Source: Aldehydirespirator sp965116665
GTDB lineage: Bacteria > Actinomycetota > Acidimicrobiia > Acidimicrobiales > Aldehydirespiratoraceae
Length of the DNA stretch: 64,000 nucleotides
Assembly: GCA_965116665.1 (NCBI GenBank)
Contig: OZ220709.1
Coordinates: forward strand, 930,001-994,000
Direction: 5' to 3'
Shown: positions 32,378 through 39,838 of the stretch, one piece after another
Position numbering within the stretch: position 1 is the first letter of the stretch
Layout: each line of letters opens with the position of its first letter
Position numbers and translations under genes: made by a program
Notes under the pieces: model-generated
Databases searched by the model: none
Seen by the model: only the letters and a program-made list of their open reading frames with translations
Told to the model about the DNA's origin: nothing

Positions 32378-33115
32378 CTAACCGCCGTCGCCGGCGTGGT
32401 CGACTCCGAAGAAGAGCGCCTGCAGCGCCGCGTCCTGCAGGACTTCCTGGCTCGACACGGGCTCGCCGAGCACGCCGGCCTGCATCACGTACACCCGATC
32501 GCAGTGGGGCAGGCAGACAAGCGGGCTCTCCTCGATCACCCACATGAGGGTCGTGCCCGAGTCGCGGATCCGCAGGATGTCGTCGATCCGCTCTCGCACG
32601 ATGGAGGGGGCCAGTCCCGTGGTGGGCTCGTCGAGGGCCAGGAAGCGGGGTCCCGTGATCATGGCGCTGGCTAGGGCCAGCATCTGGCGTTCACCTCCCG
32701 ACAGCGTGCTGGCGTTCTGTCCCATGCGGTCGCGCAGGGCGGGGTACGACTCGGCCACCTCGCCGACGCGCCGGCGGATCTCGACGGGGCTGGATCCCCG
32801 CAGCGCCACCGACAGGTTGTCGCGCACGCTCAGGTCGGGGAATGTGTTGTGCTCCTGGGGCACATAGCCCATGCCGAGTTCGGCCAGGCTGTGCGAGGGG
32901 TGGCGCCGTAGGTCGGTGCCCTCGAAACTCACCGCCCCACCCGCCGCCGGCAGCAGGCGGAAGATCGTCTTCAGCAGCGTGGACTTGCCGGCACCGTTGG
33001 GCCCGACCACGGCGACGATCTCGCCGGCGGTCACCTCGAGGTCGACGCCGTGCAGCACCGGGAAGCCCCCGTAGCCGGCCTCGAGGGCCTCGACGCGAAG
33101 GACGGCCTCGCTCAT
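32378..33115 (-). CDS. livF: Branched-chain-amino-acid-type ABC transporter ATPase (LivF)
   Basis: A 245-residue ATPase with Walker A GPNGAGKSTLLKTI, Q-loop YVPQEHNTFPDLSV, signature STLSGGERQMLALA and Walker B FLALDEPTTGLAP. The H-loop position reads VIEESPLV, lacking the usual histidine (LivF proteins commonly have VEQN here), which is worth noting. Its ATG overlaps the stop of the LivG gene by four bases. It pairs with LivG to drive the HM permease. Confidence 0.92.
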   Translation of the reverse strand: MSEAVLRVEALEAGYGGFPVLHGVDLEVTAGEIVAVVGPNGAGKSTLLKTIFRLLPAAGGAVSFEGTDLRRHPSHSLAELGMGYVPQEHNTFPDLSVRDNLSVALRGSSPVEIRRRVGEVAESYPALRDRMGQNASTLSGGERQMLALASAMITGPRFLALDEPTTGLAPSIVRERIDDILRIRDSGTTLMWVIEESPLVCLPHCDRVYVMQAGVLGEPVSSQEVLQDAALQALFFGVDHAGDGG

Positions 33116-33891
33116 GCTCCCGAGTCCTCTGCGCCGTCCTCGCCGAGGTACACCCGCATGACGTCGGGGTTGGCGGCGATCTCGGCGGGAGGTCCCGAGG
33201 CCAGCAGCGCGCCCCGATCGAGCACGTGCACCTCGTCGGCGATCTGCATGAGGAACGAGAGGTTGTGATCGATTATCAGGCTGCCAAGCCCCCGCTCGTC
33301 GCAGAGCCGCCGCACGAGCTGGGAGAGCCGGCCGATGTTGGCCGGGGCGACCGCGGCGGCGGGCTCGTCGAGCAGCAGCATCTTGGGCTCGGCCATCAGC
33401 GAGCGGGCGAACTCCAGCAGCTTGCGGTCGCCGGCCGACAGCTCGTCGGTGCGGACATCGAGCAGATCGGTCATGCCGAGTTCGGCCGTGATCTCCTCGG
33501 CACGGTCCCCGGACGCCCGCTCATGGTCCCGGGCCTTGCGGCTCAGTCCGAGAGCCCCGACCGGGGTCTCGACGAAGTGGGGGGTGGCCGCGGCGAGCAG
33601 GCTCTCGCGCACGGTGAGGGTGGTGAACCCGACCGGGGTCTGGAACGTCCTGATGAGCCCGAGCTCGGCCACCCGCCACGGCGGGAGCCCGTCGATGCGC
33701 TGATTGCCGAAGCTGATCGAGCCCCGGTCCGGGGGGTCGAAGCCGGTGATGGCGTTGAAGAGGGTGGTCTTTCCGGCGCCGTTGGGCCCGATCAGCGCGG
33801 TGACCCTGTCCTGGGACATCACTGCCGACACGTCGTCGACCGCGACCACGCCGCCGAAGGTCTTGCGGACGGTGTCGAGCACGAGGTCCAT
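33112..33891 (-). CDS. livG: Branched-chain-amino-acid-type ABC transporter ATPase (LivG)
   Basis: A 259-residue ATPase: Walker A GPNGAGKTTLFNAITGF, Q-loop RTFQTPVGFTTLTV, signature DELSAGDRKLLEFARSL (degenerate LSAGD in place of LSGGQ), Walker B MLLLDEPAAAVAP and H-loop IIDHNLSFLM. The ATG at 33891 was chosen because the Walker-containing domain begins shortly after (MDLVLDTVRKTFGG); the much longer open frame upstream is antisense/off-frame to LivM. Eight bases separate it from the LivM stop. Confidence 0.9.
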   Translation of the reverse strand: MDLVLDTVRKTFGGVVAVDDVSAVMSQDRVTALIGPNGAGKTTLFNAITGFDPPDRGSISFGNQRIDGLPPWRVAELGLIRTFQTPVGFTTLTVRESLLAAATPHFVETPVGALGLSRKARDHERASGDRAEEITAELGMTDLLDVRTDELSAGDRKLLEFARSLMAEPKMLLLDEPAAAVAPANIGRLSQLVRRLCDERGLGSLIIDHNLSFLMQIADEVHVLDRGALLASGPPAEIAANPDVMRVYLGEDGAEDSGA

Positions 33892-33899
33892 CGCGCCCC

Positions 33900-34892
33900 T
33901 TATCCGCCCGAGCCTTGATTGGCTCCGGCCGGGCGCGAGTCTCCTACGGGGCGTCCGGCCGGGCGGTTGCCTGCCCCGAAAGCACTTCGTTCCGAGAACA
34001 ACCCGTCGGGACGGAAGCGCAGCACCAGCACCAGCAGCAGCCCCACGAGGAAGGGCTCGATGGCGACCAGGATGTTGATGTGGGAGGGGTCGACCTCGAT
34101 GAGGCCCACCGCCTCGGTGAACACGATCAGGACGAAGGCTCCGGCGAGGCCGCCGCGGATGCTGCCCAGGCCGCCGATGACCAGCGCGGTCCACACCGTG
34201 AAGGTGATGCCCGGCGCGAACAGCTGCGGCGAGATGGCCCGGATGTAGAACAGGTACACCGGGGCGGTGGCCCCGATGAGGACTCCGGCCAGTATGAAGG
34301 TCTTGATCCTCATCCGGTTGACCCGCTTGCCCAGGGCCAGGGCGACCGCCTCGTTGTCGCGGGCGGCCCGCAGCGTCCGCCCGAACGGCGAGATGCCGAC
34401 CTGGCGGGTGACGAGATACATGACGGCCGCGGCCGCCACCGCGATGCCGAGCAGTACGTAGTTGTAGTCGCGACCGGTGACGAAGCTGTCGAAGGGGCGG
34501 TTGATGTTGGGTATCCCCAGCGTGCCCCGGGTGAAGTCGGACTGGATGACCACCAGCTGGCGGATGATCTCCGCGAAGGCCAGCGTCGTGATGAGGAAGT
34601 ACTCGCGCCGCAATCGGAGCGCGGGCGCGCCGATGGCGAACGCCACCAGCCCGGTGAACAGCGCCGACAGCGGCCAGGCCACCCACATCGACAGCCCGGG
34701 CGCGAACCGCATGTCGAGGTCCGGGTCACTGGCGGTGAGGATTACGTAGCAGTAGCTCCCCGATGCCAGAAGCCCGGCGATGCCCAGATCCCACATGCCG
34801 CCCCAGCCGGACTCGACGTTGAGCGCCATGGCCAGGCTGGCGTAGATCGCGGCCAGCGTCAGCACGCCCACCCAGAAGATGGGATTGGTCAT
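33900..34892 (-). CDS. livM: Branched-chain-amino-acid-type ABC permease (LivM)
   Basis: A 330-residue inner-membrane permease with 8-10 hydrophobic helices. LivM landmarks are GYGG-like ESGWGGMWDLGIAG near the start, APALRLRREYFLITTLAFAE, the docking loop SPFGRTLRAARDNEAVALALGK and the GGLGSIRGGLAGAF loop. The C-terminal tail after LRFRPDGLF is Arg/Gly/Pro-rich and disordered. It heterodimerises with LivH; 34 bp separate the two genes. Confidence 0.92.
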   Translation of the reverse strand: MTNPIFWVGVLTLAAIYASLAMALNVESGWGGMWDLGIAGLLASGSYCYVILTASDPDLDMRFAPGLSMWVAWPLSALFTGLVAFAIGAPALRLRREYFLITTLAFAEIIRQLVVIQSDFTRGTLGIPNINRPFDSFVTGRDYNYVLLGIAVAAAAVMYLVTRQVGISPFGRTLRAARDNEAVALALGKRVNRMRIKTFILAGVLIGATAPVYLFYIRAISPQLFAPGITFTVWTALVIGGLGSIRGGLAGAFVLIVFTEAVGLIEVDPSHINILVAIEPFLVGLLLVLVLRFRPDGLFSERSAFGAGNRPAGRPVGDSRPAGANQGSGG

Positions 34893-34926
34893 GGCGTCGC
34901 CGCCTTCGGGGTGTCGGCGGAGGAGG

Positions 34927-35796
34927 TCATGCCACCACCGCGTCCTTGCGACGCTGGACGGAGAGGATCCCTTCGGGCCTCAGTATCAGCACCGCGACCA
35001 GCACCCCGAAGGCCACCACCGGCCGGTAGGCGGTGGGGATGAACAGCGCGGAGACGTCCATCATGATGCCCAGCAGCAGCCCGGCCAGGATCACACCGGT
35101 GATGCTGCGCAGGCCCCCGAGCACCGCGGCGGCCAGCACGATCAGGATGTTGTGCCAGCCGATCTCGGTGTTGACCGCGCCCAGGACACCGAGCATCACC
35201 CCGGCCATTGCTCCGAAGGCGGAGCTGATGAACCAGATCGTGTTGGACACGGTGCGCACCGGCACGCCCCTCACCCGGGCCAGGTCGTCGTTGCTGGCCA
35301 CGGCCCGGATGGCTCGCCCCAGTCCGGTGGAGTTGAGGAAGAGCTGGAGCGCGGCGATGCTGCCGAACGCCAGCCCGATGATGACCAGCTCGTTGGTGGC
35401 GATGCCGATGCCCGCGAACCGGTGCAGTCCGCCCGACACGTCGGGGTAGAAGCGGGCCTGGGTTCCGAACAGCGCCAGGATGGCGGCGTACATCATCAGC
35501 GCCAGCCCGATCGAGGTGAACAGCAGCACGGTTCCGCCCTGGTGGCGCACCGGCTGGAAGAAGACCGCGGACAGGACAACCCCCAGGGCGCCGAGCCCGA
35601 CCACGGTGATGGCGCCGGCCAGGAAGATGTTCATGCCGTAGGTGTCGACCAGCACCACGCCGACGAAGGCGCCCAGCGCCATCATCTGGGCGTGGGCGAT
35701 GTTGAGGAAGTTCTCGGTCTGTCGCACCAGCGCGAATCCGAGGGTCGCCACGGCCAGGATGCTGCCGGTGACGATCCCGAAGACGACGTTCTGCAC
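34927..35796 (-). CDS. livH: Branched-chain-amino-acid-type ABC permease (LivH)
   Basis: A 289-residue permease, mostly hydrophobic, with the LivH signatures ENFLNIAHAQMMALGAFVG, the docking loop STGLGRAIRAVASNDDLARV then RGVPV, and AAAVLGGLRSITGVILAGLL. It begins with GTG at 35796. The periplasmic binding protein gene is 79 bp upstream on the same strand. The order SBP-H-M-G-F is the standard Liv layout, here extended by the amidohydrolase and Rieske genes. Confidence 0.93.
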   Translation of the reverse strand: MQNVVFGIVTGSILAVATLGFALVRQTENFLNIAHAQMMALGAFVGVVLVDTYGMNIFLAGAITVVGLGALGVVLSAVFFQPVRHQGGTVLLFTSIGLALMMYAAILALFGTQARFYPDVSGGLHRFAGIGIATNELVIIGLAFGSIAALQLFLNSTGLGRAIRAVASNDDLARVRGVPVRTVSNTIWFISSAFGAMAGVMLGVLGAVNTEIGWHNILIVLAAAVLGGLRSITGVILAGLLLGIMMDVSALFIPTAYRPVVAFGVLVAVLILRPEGILSVQRRKDAVVA

Positions 35797-35875
35797 CGCG
35801 GACTCCCCGGGTCAGACCCCGACGGCCGACCCGGCGTAACCCGGGCCGGCCGTCGCGATCAGGCTCGCGTTTGGA

Positions 35876-37123
35876 TCAGGACGGCTTGACCAGCGTCGGG
35901 TCGAGCTCGATGTTCTCCCGGACGGCCCAGTCCCCGTCCTGCACGTGGATCACCGCCATCACCGGTGACAGCAGGTTGCCCACGCTGTTCAGGTTCATGT
36001 TGGAGGTGGTGCCGTGGTAGTCGATGTCGTTGCCGGCCTCGAGCTCGGCCAGACCCTGGGCGTAGCTGAATACCTCTACGCCGGGTGGGTTGGCGATCTC
36101 GGGGATGGCGGCGGCCACGGCCGCGCCGTCGGTGGTGCCGGCCTTCGCGGTGGCTAGGCCCAGGATGATGTACTGGTCGTACTGCCAAGCGTCGTAGAAG
36201 GCGATTTCGGGCGGGTCACCGATCTTGGCCTCGAACCTGGGCACGTAGGCGTCCCAGGCCGGGTTGTTCTCGGTGTCGTAGGCGGTGGCACCGACGATGG
36301 CTGAGGCGCCCTCCACGCCGCTGATGATCTCGGCGATCTCGGGGCTGAGGAGGTCGGTCGTCAGGATCAGGGGAATGTCGGAGTAGCCGCGGCGCTGCCA
36401 CTCGTTGAGGAGCGGTACGCCCGTCTCGAAGCCGGCCGCGATGTAGACGGCGTCGGGGCCCGACTCGAAGGCCTGGGCGACCTGAGCCGCGTAGGTGGTC
36501 TCGCCGGCATTGAAACGGACGTCTGCGGTGACGGAGCCGCCCATCTGCTCGGTGAAGACGGCCTTGAAGACATTGGCGGGGCTCTCGGTGCCCTCGCTCA
36601 ACTCGACCAGCATGGCCACGTTGCGGTAGCCCTCGTCGCGGGCCACCTGGGCGCCGACGATGCCGTTGTCAGTGTCGGAGGGGATGATCCGGAACACCAT
36701 GTCGCCGCCGGTGTTGTCGAGTTCGGTGGTGCCGCAGGTGCTGCAGATGGTCGGTATCTGAAGCTCGTGCACGGTGTCGAAGATGGCGATCATCCCGTCG
36801 GACTCGATCCCGCCCAATGCGTGGATCCCGTCTACCTCGGTCAGCTCGGCGAAGCCCGATACCGCGCCCTCAGGCGTCGATCCGTTGTCCTCCACGACCA
36901 GCTCGACACTGCGACCGAGCACGCCGCCGCCGGCGTTGAGCTCCTCGACGGCGACTTCTGCCGCAGCCAGAGCCCAGTGCCCCCAGGGGCCGTAGTCCCC
37001 GGACTGTCCATTGAGGAAGCCGTACTTGACGGGGCCCTCCTCGGCAGCATCACCGCTATCACCGCTGCAAGCCGCGGCGGCCACGAGGCCGACCGCGAGC
37101 AGCGCCACGAGTACGCGCTTCAC
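35876..37123 (-). CDS. Branched-chain-amino-acid-type substrate-binding lipoprotein
   Basis: A 415-residue type I periplasmic-binding protein (Leu/Ile/Val family). A signal peptide with lipobox VAAAAC places the acylated Cys at residue 19. Domain 1 shows GPVKYGFLNGQSGDYGPWG and VELVVEDNGSTPEGAV; ALGGIESDGMIAIFDTVHE marks the ligand cleft. The pair of cysteines in CSTCGTTE near the cleft is uncommon. GTG is the start with GGAGAAAAAC before it. Members of this family bind amino acids, urea, amides, aromatics or heterocycles; the downstream ring-opening amidohydrolase and Rieske oxygenase hint at a cyclic ligand. Confidence 0.9.
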   Translation of the reverse strand: MKRVLVALLAVGLVAAAACSGDSGDAAEEGPVKYGFLNGQSGDYGPWGHWALAAAEVAVEELNAGGGVLGRSVELVVEDNGSTPEGAVSGFAELTEVDGIHALGGIESDGMIAIFDTVHELQIPTICSTCGTTELDNTGGDMVFRIIPSDTDNGIVGAQVARDEGYRNVAMLVELSEGTESPANVFKAVFTEQMGGSVTADVRFNAGETTYAAQVAQAFESGPDAVYIAAGFETGVPLLNEWQRRGYSDIPLILTTDLLSPEIAEIISGVEGASAIVGATAYDTENNPAWDAYVPRFEAKIGDPPEIAFYDAWQYDQYIILGLATAKAGTTDGAAVAAAIPEIANPPGVEVFSYAQGLAELEAGNDIDYHGTTSNMNLNSVGNLLSPVMAVIHVQDGDWAVRENIELDPTLVKPS

Positions 37124-37217
37124 TGTTTTTCTCCTTCCGGATACCGGGTCGGGTGGACCCAGCCGACATCATCTAGCCCATAGCGTTGCATCAATTCCGC
37201 CGTCTAGCCACACTCGG

Positions 37218-37230
37218 AGACAAATTGTCT
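37218..37230. promoter_or_regulatory. Operator-like inverted repeat upstream of the PPOX gene
   Basis: AGACAA-A-TTGTCT is a perfect 6-1-6 inverted repeat, AT-rich against its surroundings, about ten bases before the ATG at 37240 and within the divergent spacer to the Liv operon. The overlapping TTGTCTGACAG also resembles GntR/FadR-type half-site pairs. No regulator gene adjoins. Confidence 0.4.
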
Positions 37231-37239
37231 GACAGATGG

Positions 37240-37731
37240 ATGTTTCGAGACTGGTCTGGACTGGATTACACGACGGCTACGGCCGCCAATGCACTTGGCG
37301 CCGAGGACCTCGAAGGGTTTCTTGCCCAGCGTTACGACGGCCGGCTGGCCACGATCCGGTCCGACGGATGGCCCCATGTGACCCCCGTCTGGTACCTCTG
37401 GCAGGATCGGCTTCTCCGGTTCTCTCTCGGGGCCAGCCGCCTGCACCTGTCGAATCTGCGGCGCGATGCCCGGGCCACCTTCTGTGTCGGCGAGGACCTC
37501 GAGCGGGACGGTTCGGGCCGCGGGACGATCGCGGCGGTGGCCTTCGGGCGGGCAACCACCACGACCATGGAGGACGACGAGGCCTTCGTGCGCTCCATGA
37601 CCGAGGCCGTCCTCGGGCGCTACCGCCCCACCGATTCCGCCATCGTGTGGGCCGAGGACCGGGTCATAGTCACCCTCGATCCCGGCCGATGGCTGACGTG
37701 GGCCAGCCCGCCGACCGCGCCGGCGCCCTGA
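37240..37731 (+). CDS. PPOX-class (pyridoxamine-phosphate-oxidase-fold) flavin/F420-dependent protein
   Basis: A 163-residue split-barrel protein. EGFLAQRYDGRLATIRSDG, WPHVTPVWYLWQDRLLRFS, SRLHLSNLRRDARATFCVGED and RVIVTLDPGRWLTWA form the usual order of strands of PPOX-family oxidoreductases, many of which use F420 or FMN in Actinomycetota. ATG 37240 gives a typical length; a TTG 54 bp upstream would add residues that overlap the inverted repeat. It diverges from the Liv-type operon. Whether it reduces a pathway intermediate or degrades biliverdin-like molecules cannot be judged. Confidence 0.78.
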   Translation: MFRDWSGLDYTTATAANALGAEDLEGFLAQRYDGRLATIRSDGWPHVTPVWYLWQDRLLRFSLGASRLHLSNLRRDARATFCVGEDLERDGSGRGTIAAVAFGRATTTTMEDDEAFVRSMTEAVLGRYRPTDSAIVWAEDRVIVTLDPGRWLTWASPPTAPAP

Positions 37732-37777
37732 GCCGGCCCGCTCTTCACGGCCCGCCCATCCGTGGCGGATCGGAGCT

Positions 37778-37905
37778 TCAACCTCCCGCCGGCTCGCCGT
37801 AGACATCGACCAGGAAGGCGCGCAGGGCCGCATTGACCTCCTCGGGACTCTCCAGGTTGACGGTGTGGCCGGCGCCGGGAATCGACACCAGCGAGGCCGC
37901 CGGGA
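37778..37905 (-). pseudogene. C-terminal fragment of an alpha/beta-hydrolase
   Basis: Only about 43 residues remain: IPAASLVSIPGAGHTVNLES then PEEVNAALRAFLVDVYG to a stop at 37778. The PGAGHTVNLE stretch is the C-terminal catalytic-His region of alpha/beta hydrolases. The nucleophile and acid parts are missing; going 5', homology stops near 37905, exactly where a cupin fragment on the other strand begins. Confidence 0.7.
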
Positions 37906-37918
37906 TGGCATCGCCAGG

Positions 37919-38227
37919 ATGATCACCAACGCCCGCTGCGGGTCCAACATGTTGCTGGGGGTGGCGTGGGTGCAGCCCGGCGAGAAGACCAACCGCTGGT
38001 CGACGCAGGCCGACGACGAACTCGAGCCGAATGACCACCACTACGGCTACCTGGAGGAGGTCTACTTCATCCTCCACGGCAACTTCCGCCTCACCTGGGA
38101 TGAAGGCGTCCTGGAATTCGGGCCCGACGACGCGGTCTACCTCCCGGCCGGCTGGCAGTACCAGCTCGAATGCGTGGGCGACGTGCCGGGCATGCTGGTC
38201 TACGGCTTCTCGCCCACTCCCGAGTAA
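37919..38227 (+). CDS. Cupin protein, probably 5'-truncated
   Basis: From ATG 37919 the protein has 102 residues: MITNARCGSNMLLGVAWV, EEVYFILHGNFRLTWDEG, FGPDDAVYLPAGWQYQLE and LVYGFSPTPE, one cupin barrel with a HHYGYLEE first motif. The coding pattern extends slightly upstream to about 37906 and then runs into an antisense hydrolase fragment, so the original N-terminus was probably lost in a rearrangement. No ribosome-binding site is visible. It may be inactive; a short functional cupin cannot be excluded. Confidence 0.55.
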   Translation: MITNARCGSNMLLGVAWVQPGEKTNRWSTQADDELEPNDHHYGYLEEVYFILHGNFRLTWDEGVLEFGPDDAVYLPAGWQYQLECVGDVPGMLVYGFSPTPE

Positions 38228-38285
38228 CCGCTGCCGCGGCGGGACCGTCAGCAGCTCGTCGCCACGGCACGGCCAGGATCCACCG

Positions 38286-38740
38286 ATGAGGTACGGGGTG
38301 ACGCTCCAGGCTGCGGCCGAGCCCGCCGAGTTCGTGGACCTGGCCCGCTGGATCGAACGGCTGGGCTACCACGACCTCTGGATCGGCGACTCGTCGCTGC
38401 ACTGCGGCGACGCCTACGTGTACGCCACGCTCGCTCTGCAAGCCACCACCAGGCTCAGGGTCGGCACCTCGGTCACGAACCCTCTGACCCGCCACACCGG
38501 CATCACCGCCAACGTCTTCCGGTCACTCGACCAGCTCGGTCCGGGCCGGGTGGTCTGCGGGACGGGCGTCGGCGAACGGCCGCTGATCGAGCTGGGCTTC
38601 TCGAGGGCCAAGCTCTCGACCCTCGTCGAGCACTCGAGTCGGCCGGCATCGACACCGTCAATCTCGGGCCCCTGGCCGCGGATCCCCGCCCGACTATCGC
38701 GGCCGTGGCCGAGATAGCGGGGCTGGAGTCCCCCGGTTGA
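38286..38740 (+). pseudogene. Luciferase-like (LLM) oxidoreductase with internal deletion and frameshift
   Basis: From ATG 38286 about 116 residues match the start of flavin/F420-dependent luciferase-like proteins (RYGVTLQAAAEPAEFVDLAR, HDLWIGDSSLHCGDAYVYA, VGTSVTNPLTRHTGITAN, GTGVGER). At about 38633 the frame changes: another frame then reads LESAGIDTVNLGPLAADPRP and AVAEIAGLESPG to a stop at 38738-38740, the typical C-terminus. About half of a normal LLM protein (300+ residues) is missing between the pieces. The first frame itself stops at 38717 after nonsense residues. Confidence 0.8.
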
Positions 38741-38788
38741 GAGACACTTGGAATCGGGCGGCATAGCCATCGGCTGAAGCGTCTGACA

Positions 38789-38794
38789 TATAGT
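38789..38794 (+). promoter_or_regulatory. -10 element for the Rieske/dioxygenase cluster
   Basis: TATAGT lies 34 bp before the ATG at 38829, leaving space for the GGGGGAGG ribosome-binding site. No good -35 at 16-18 bp. Confidence 0.45.
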
Positions 38795-38828
38795 TGCACC
38801 GTCGCAAGCGGAGCCATTGGGGGAGGCC

Positions 38829-39797
38829 ATGAGCAACGCACTACGTCAGTACTGGCACCCGGTGGCTGCCGTCGAGGAGCTTGACGGCGGCCCGATCAAG
38901 ACCACGCTCCTCGACGAGGATCTGGTCGTGTACCGCTCGGGCACCGAGATCCATGCCCTGCAGGACCTGTGCATTCACCGGGGCACGCCGCTGTCGCTGG
39001 GATCGGTGAACGCTGAGGGCTGCATCGTGTGCCCCTACCACGGCTGGACCTACGACACCAGCGGCAAGTGCGTGCACATCCCGTCCCAGCCGCCCGACCG
39101 CCAGCGGATCCCGTCGCAGGCTCGGGTTCCCGCCTACCGGACCGCCGAGCACTACGGGCTGGTGTATGTGGCGCTCGAGGAGCCGGTCGCCCCCGTGCCG
39201 GAGTTCCCGGAGTACTACGACGACGGGTTCCACATGATCAGGCCGGGCGAGTGGACGTGGAACGCCAGCGCAGCCCGGTTCGTGGAGAACGCCATCGACA
39301 CGTCCCACCTGCCGATCGTGCATCCGGGCCTGCTGGCCGACCCGTCGGCCACCGTCATCGCCCCCTTCGACATGGAGGAGACCGACCGCGGCTACGCCTT
39401 CTCAGCCAGGCGCCACGACGTGGACGAGGCCATGTTCGGCGACGCCGACGAGCTGGTCACCCAGAAGACCTGGGTGGAGATCCCCTTCAGCTGGCGCCTG
39501 CTGATAACCGCCGAGTCCCAGAGCACGGTGGTGTTCATCGCCAACCAGCCGATCTCTCTCAAGAAGGTCCGCTTCTGGGAGTACGTCGGCATCAAAGGCC
39601 GCCAGGACCAGACCGACGACGAGATAACCGCCTTCCACCAGAAGGTGATCGAGCAGGACCGCCACATCGTCGAGAACCAGAGGCCGGAGATGCTGCCGCT
39701 GGACATAACCGCGGAACTTCACCTCCGGGTGGCCGACGAGCCCGCCCTCGAGTACCGGCGCCGCCTGGCCGCGGTTGCCGGTGCCGAATACGCCTGA
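38829..39797 (+). CDS. Rieske non-heme iron oxygenase
   Basis: A 322-residue relative of the Rieske protein at 30.2 kb; both begin with an ALRQYWHPVA-type segment. The Rieske ligands are CIHRGTPLSLG and CPYHGWTYD, and the catalytic iron motif is NAIDTSHLPIVHPG (D-X2-H-X4-H). GGGGGAGG precedes the ATG. Such vanillate-O-demethylase-like proteins demethylate or hydroxylate aromatic substrates. It lies 41 bp upstream of a separate two-subunit ring-hydroxylating oxygenase, so the operon encodes two different Rieske oxygenases but no reductase or ferredoxin. Confidence 0.9.
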   Translation: MSNALRQYWHPVAAVEELDGGPIKTTLLDEDLVVYRSGTEIHALQDLCIHRGTPLSLGSVNAEGCIVCPYHGWTYDTSGKCVHIPSQPPDRQRIPSQARVPAYRTAEHYGLVYVALEEPVAPVPEFPEYYDDGFHMIRPGEWTWNASAARFVENAIDTSHLPIVHPGLLADPSATVIAPFDMEETDRGYAFSARRHDVDEAMFGDADELVTQKTWVEIPFSWRLLITAESQSTVVFIANQPISLKKVRFWEYVGIKGRQDQTDDEITAFHQKVIEQDRHIVENQRPEMLPLDITAELHLRVADEPALEYRRRLAAVAGAEYA

Positions 39798-39838
39798 GGA
39801 ACAGAGCCCGCAGCGCACATCAGAAAGGAGCGCGTGCA

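Noticed and set aside
33892..34686. Upstream extension of the LivG frame over LivM
   Set aside because: Arg/His-rich shadow of the LivM gene; the ATPase domain begins at the ATG 33891.
38286..38717. Intact short luciferase-like gene
   Set aside because: After about 116 residues the frame becomes nonsense, and the genuine C-terminus continues in another frame; treated as a deletion pseudogene.
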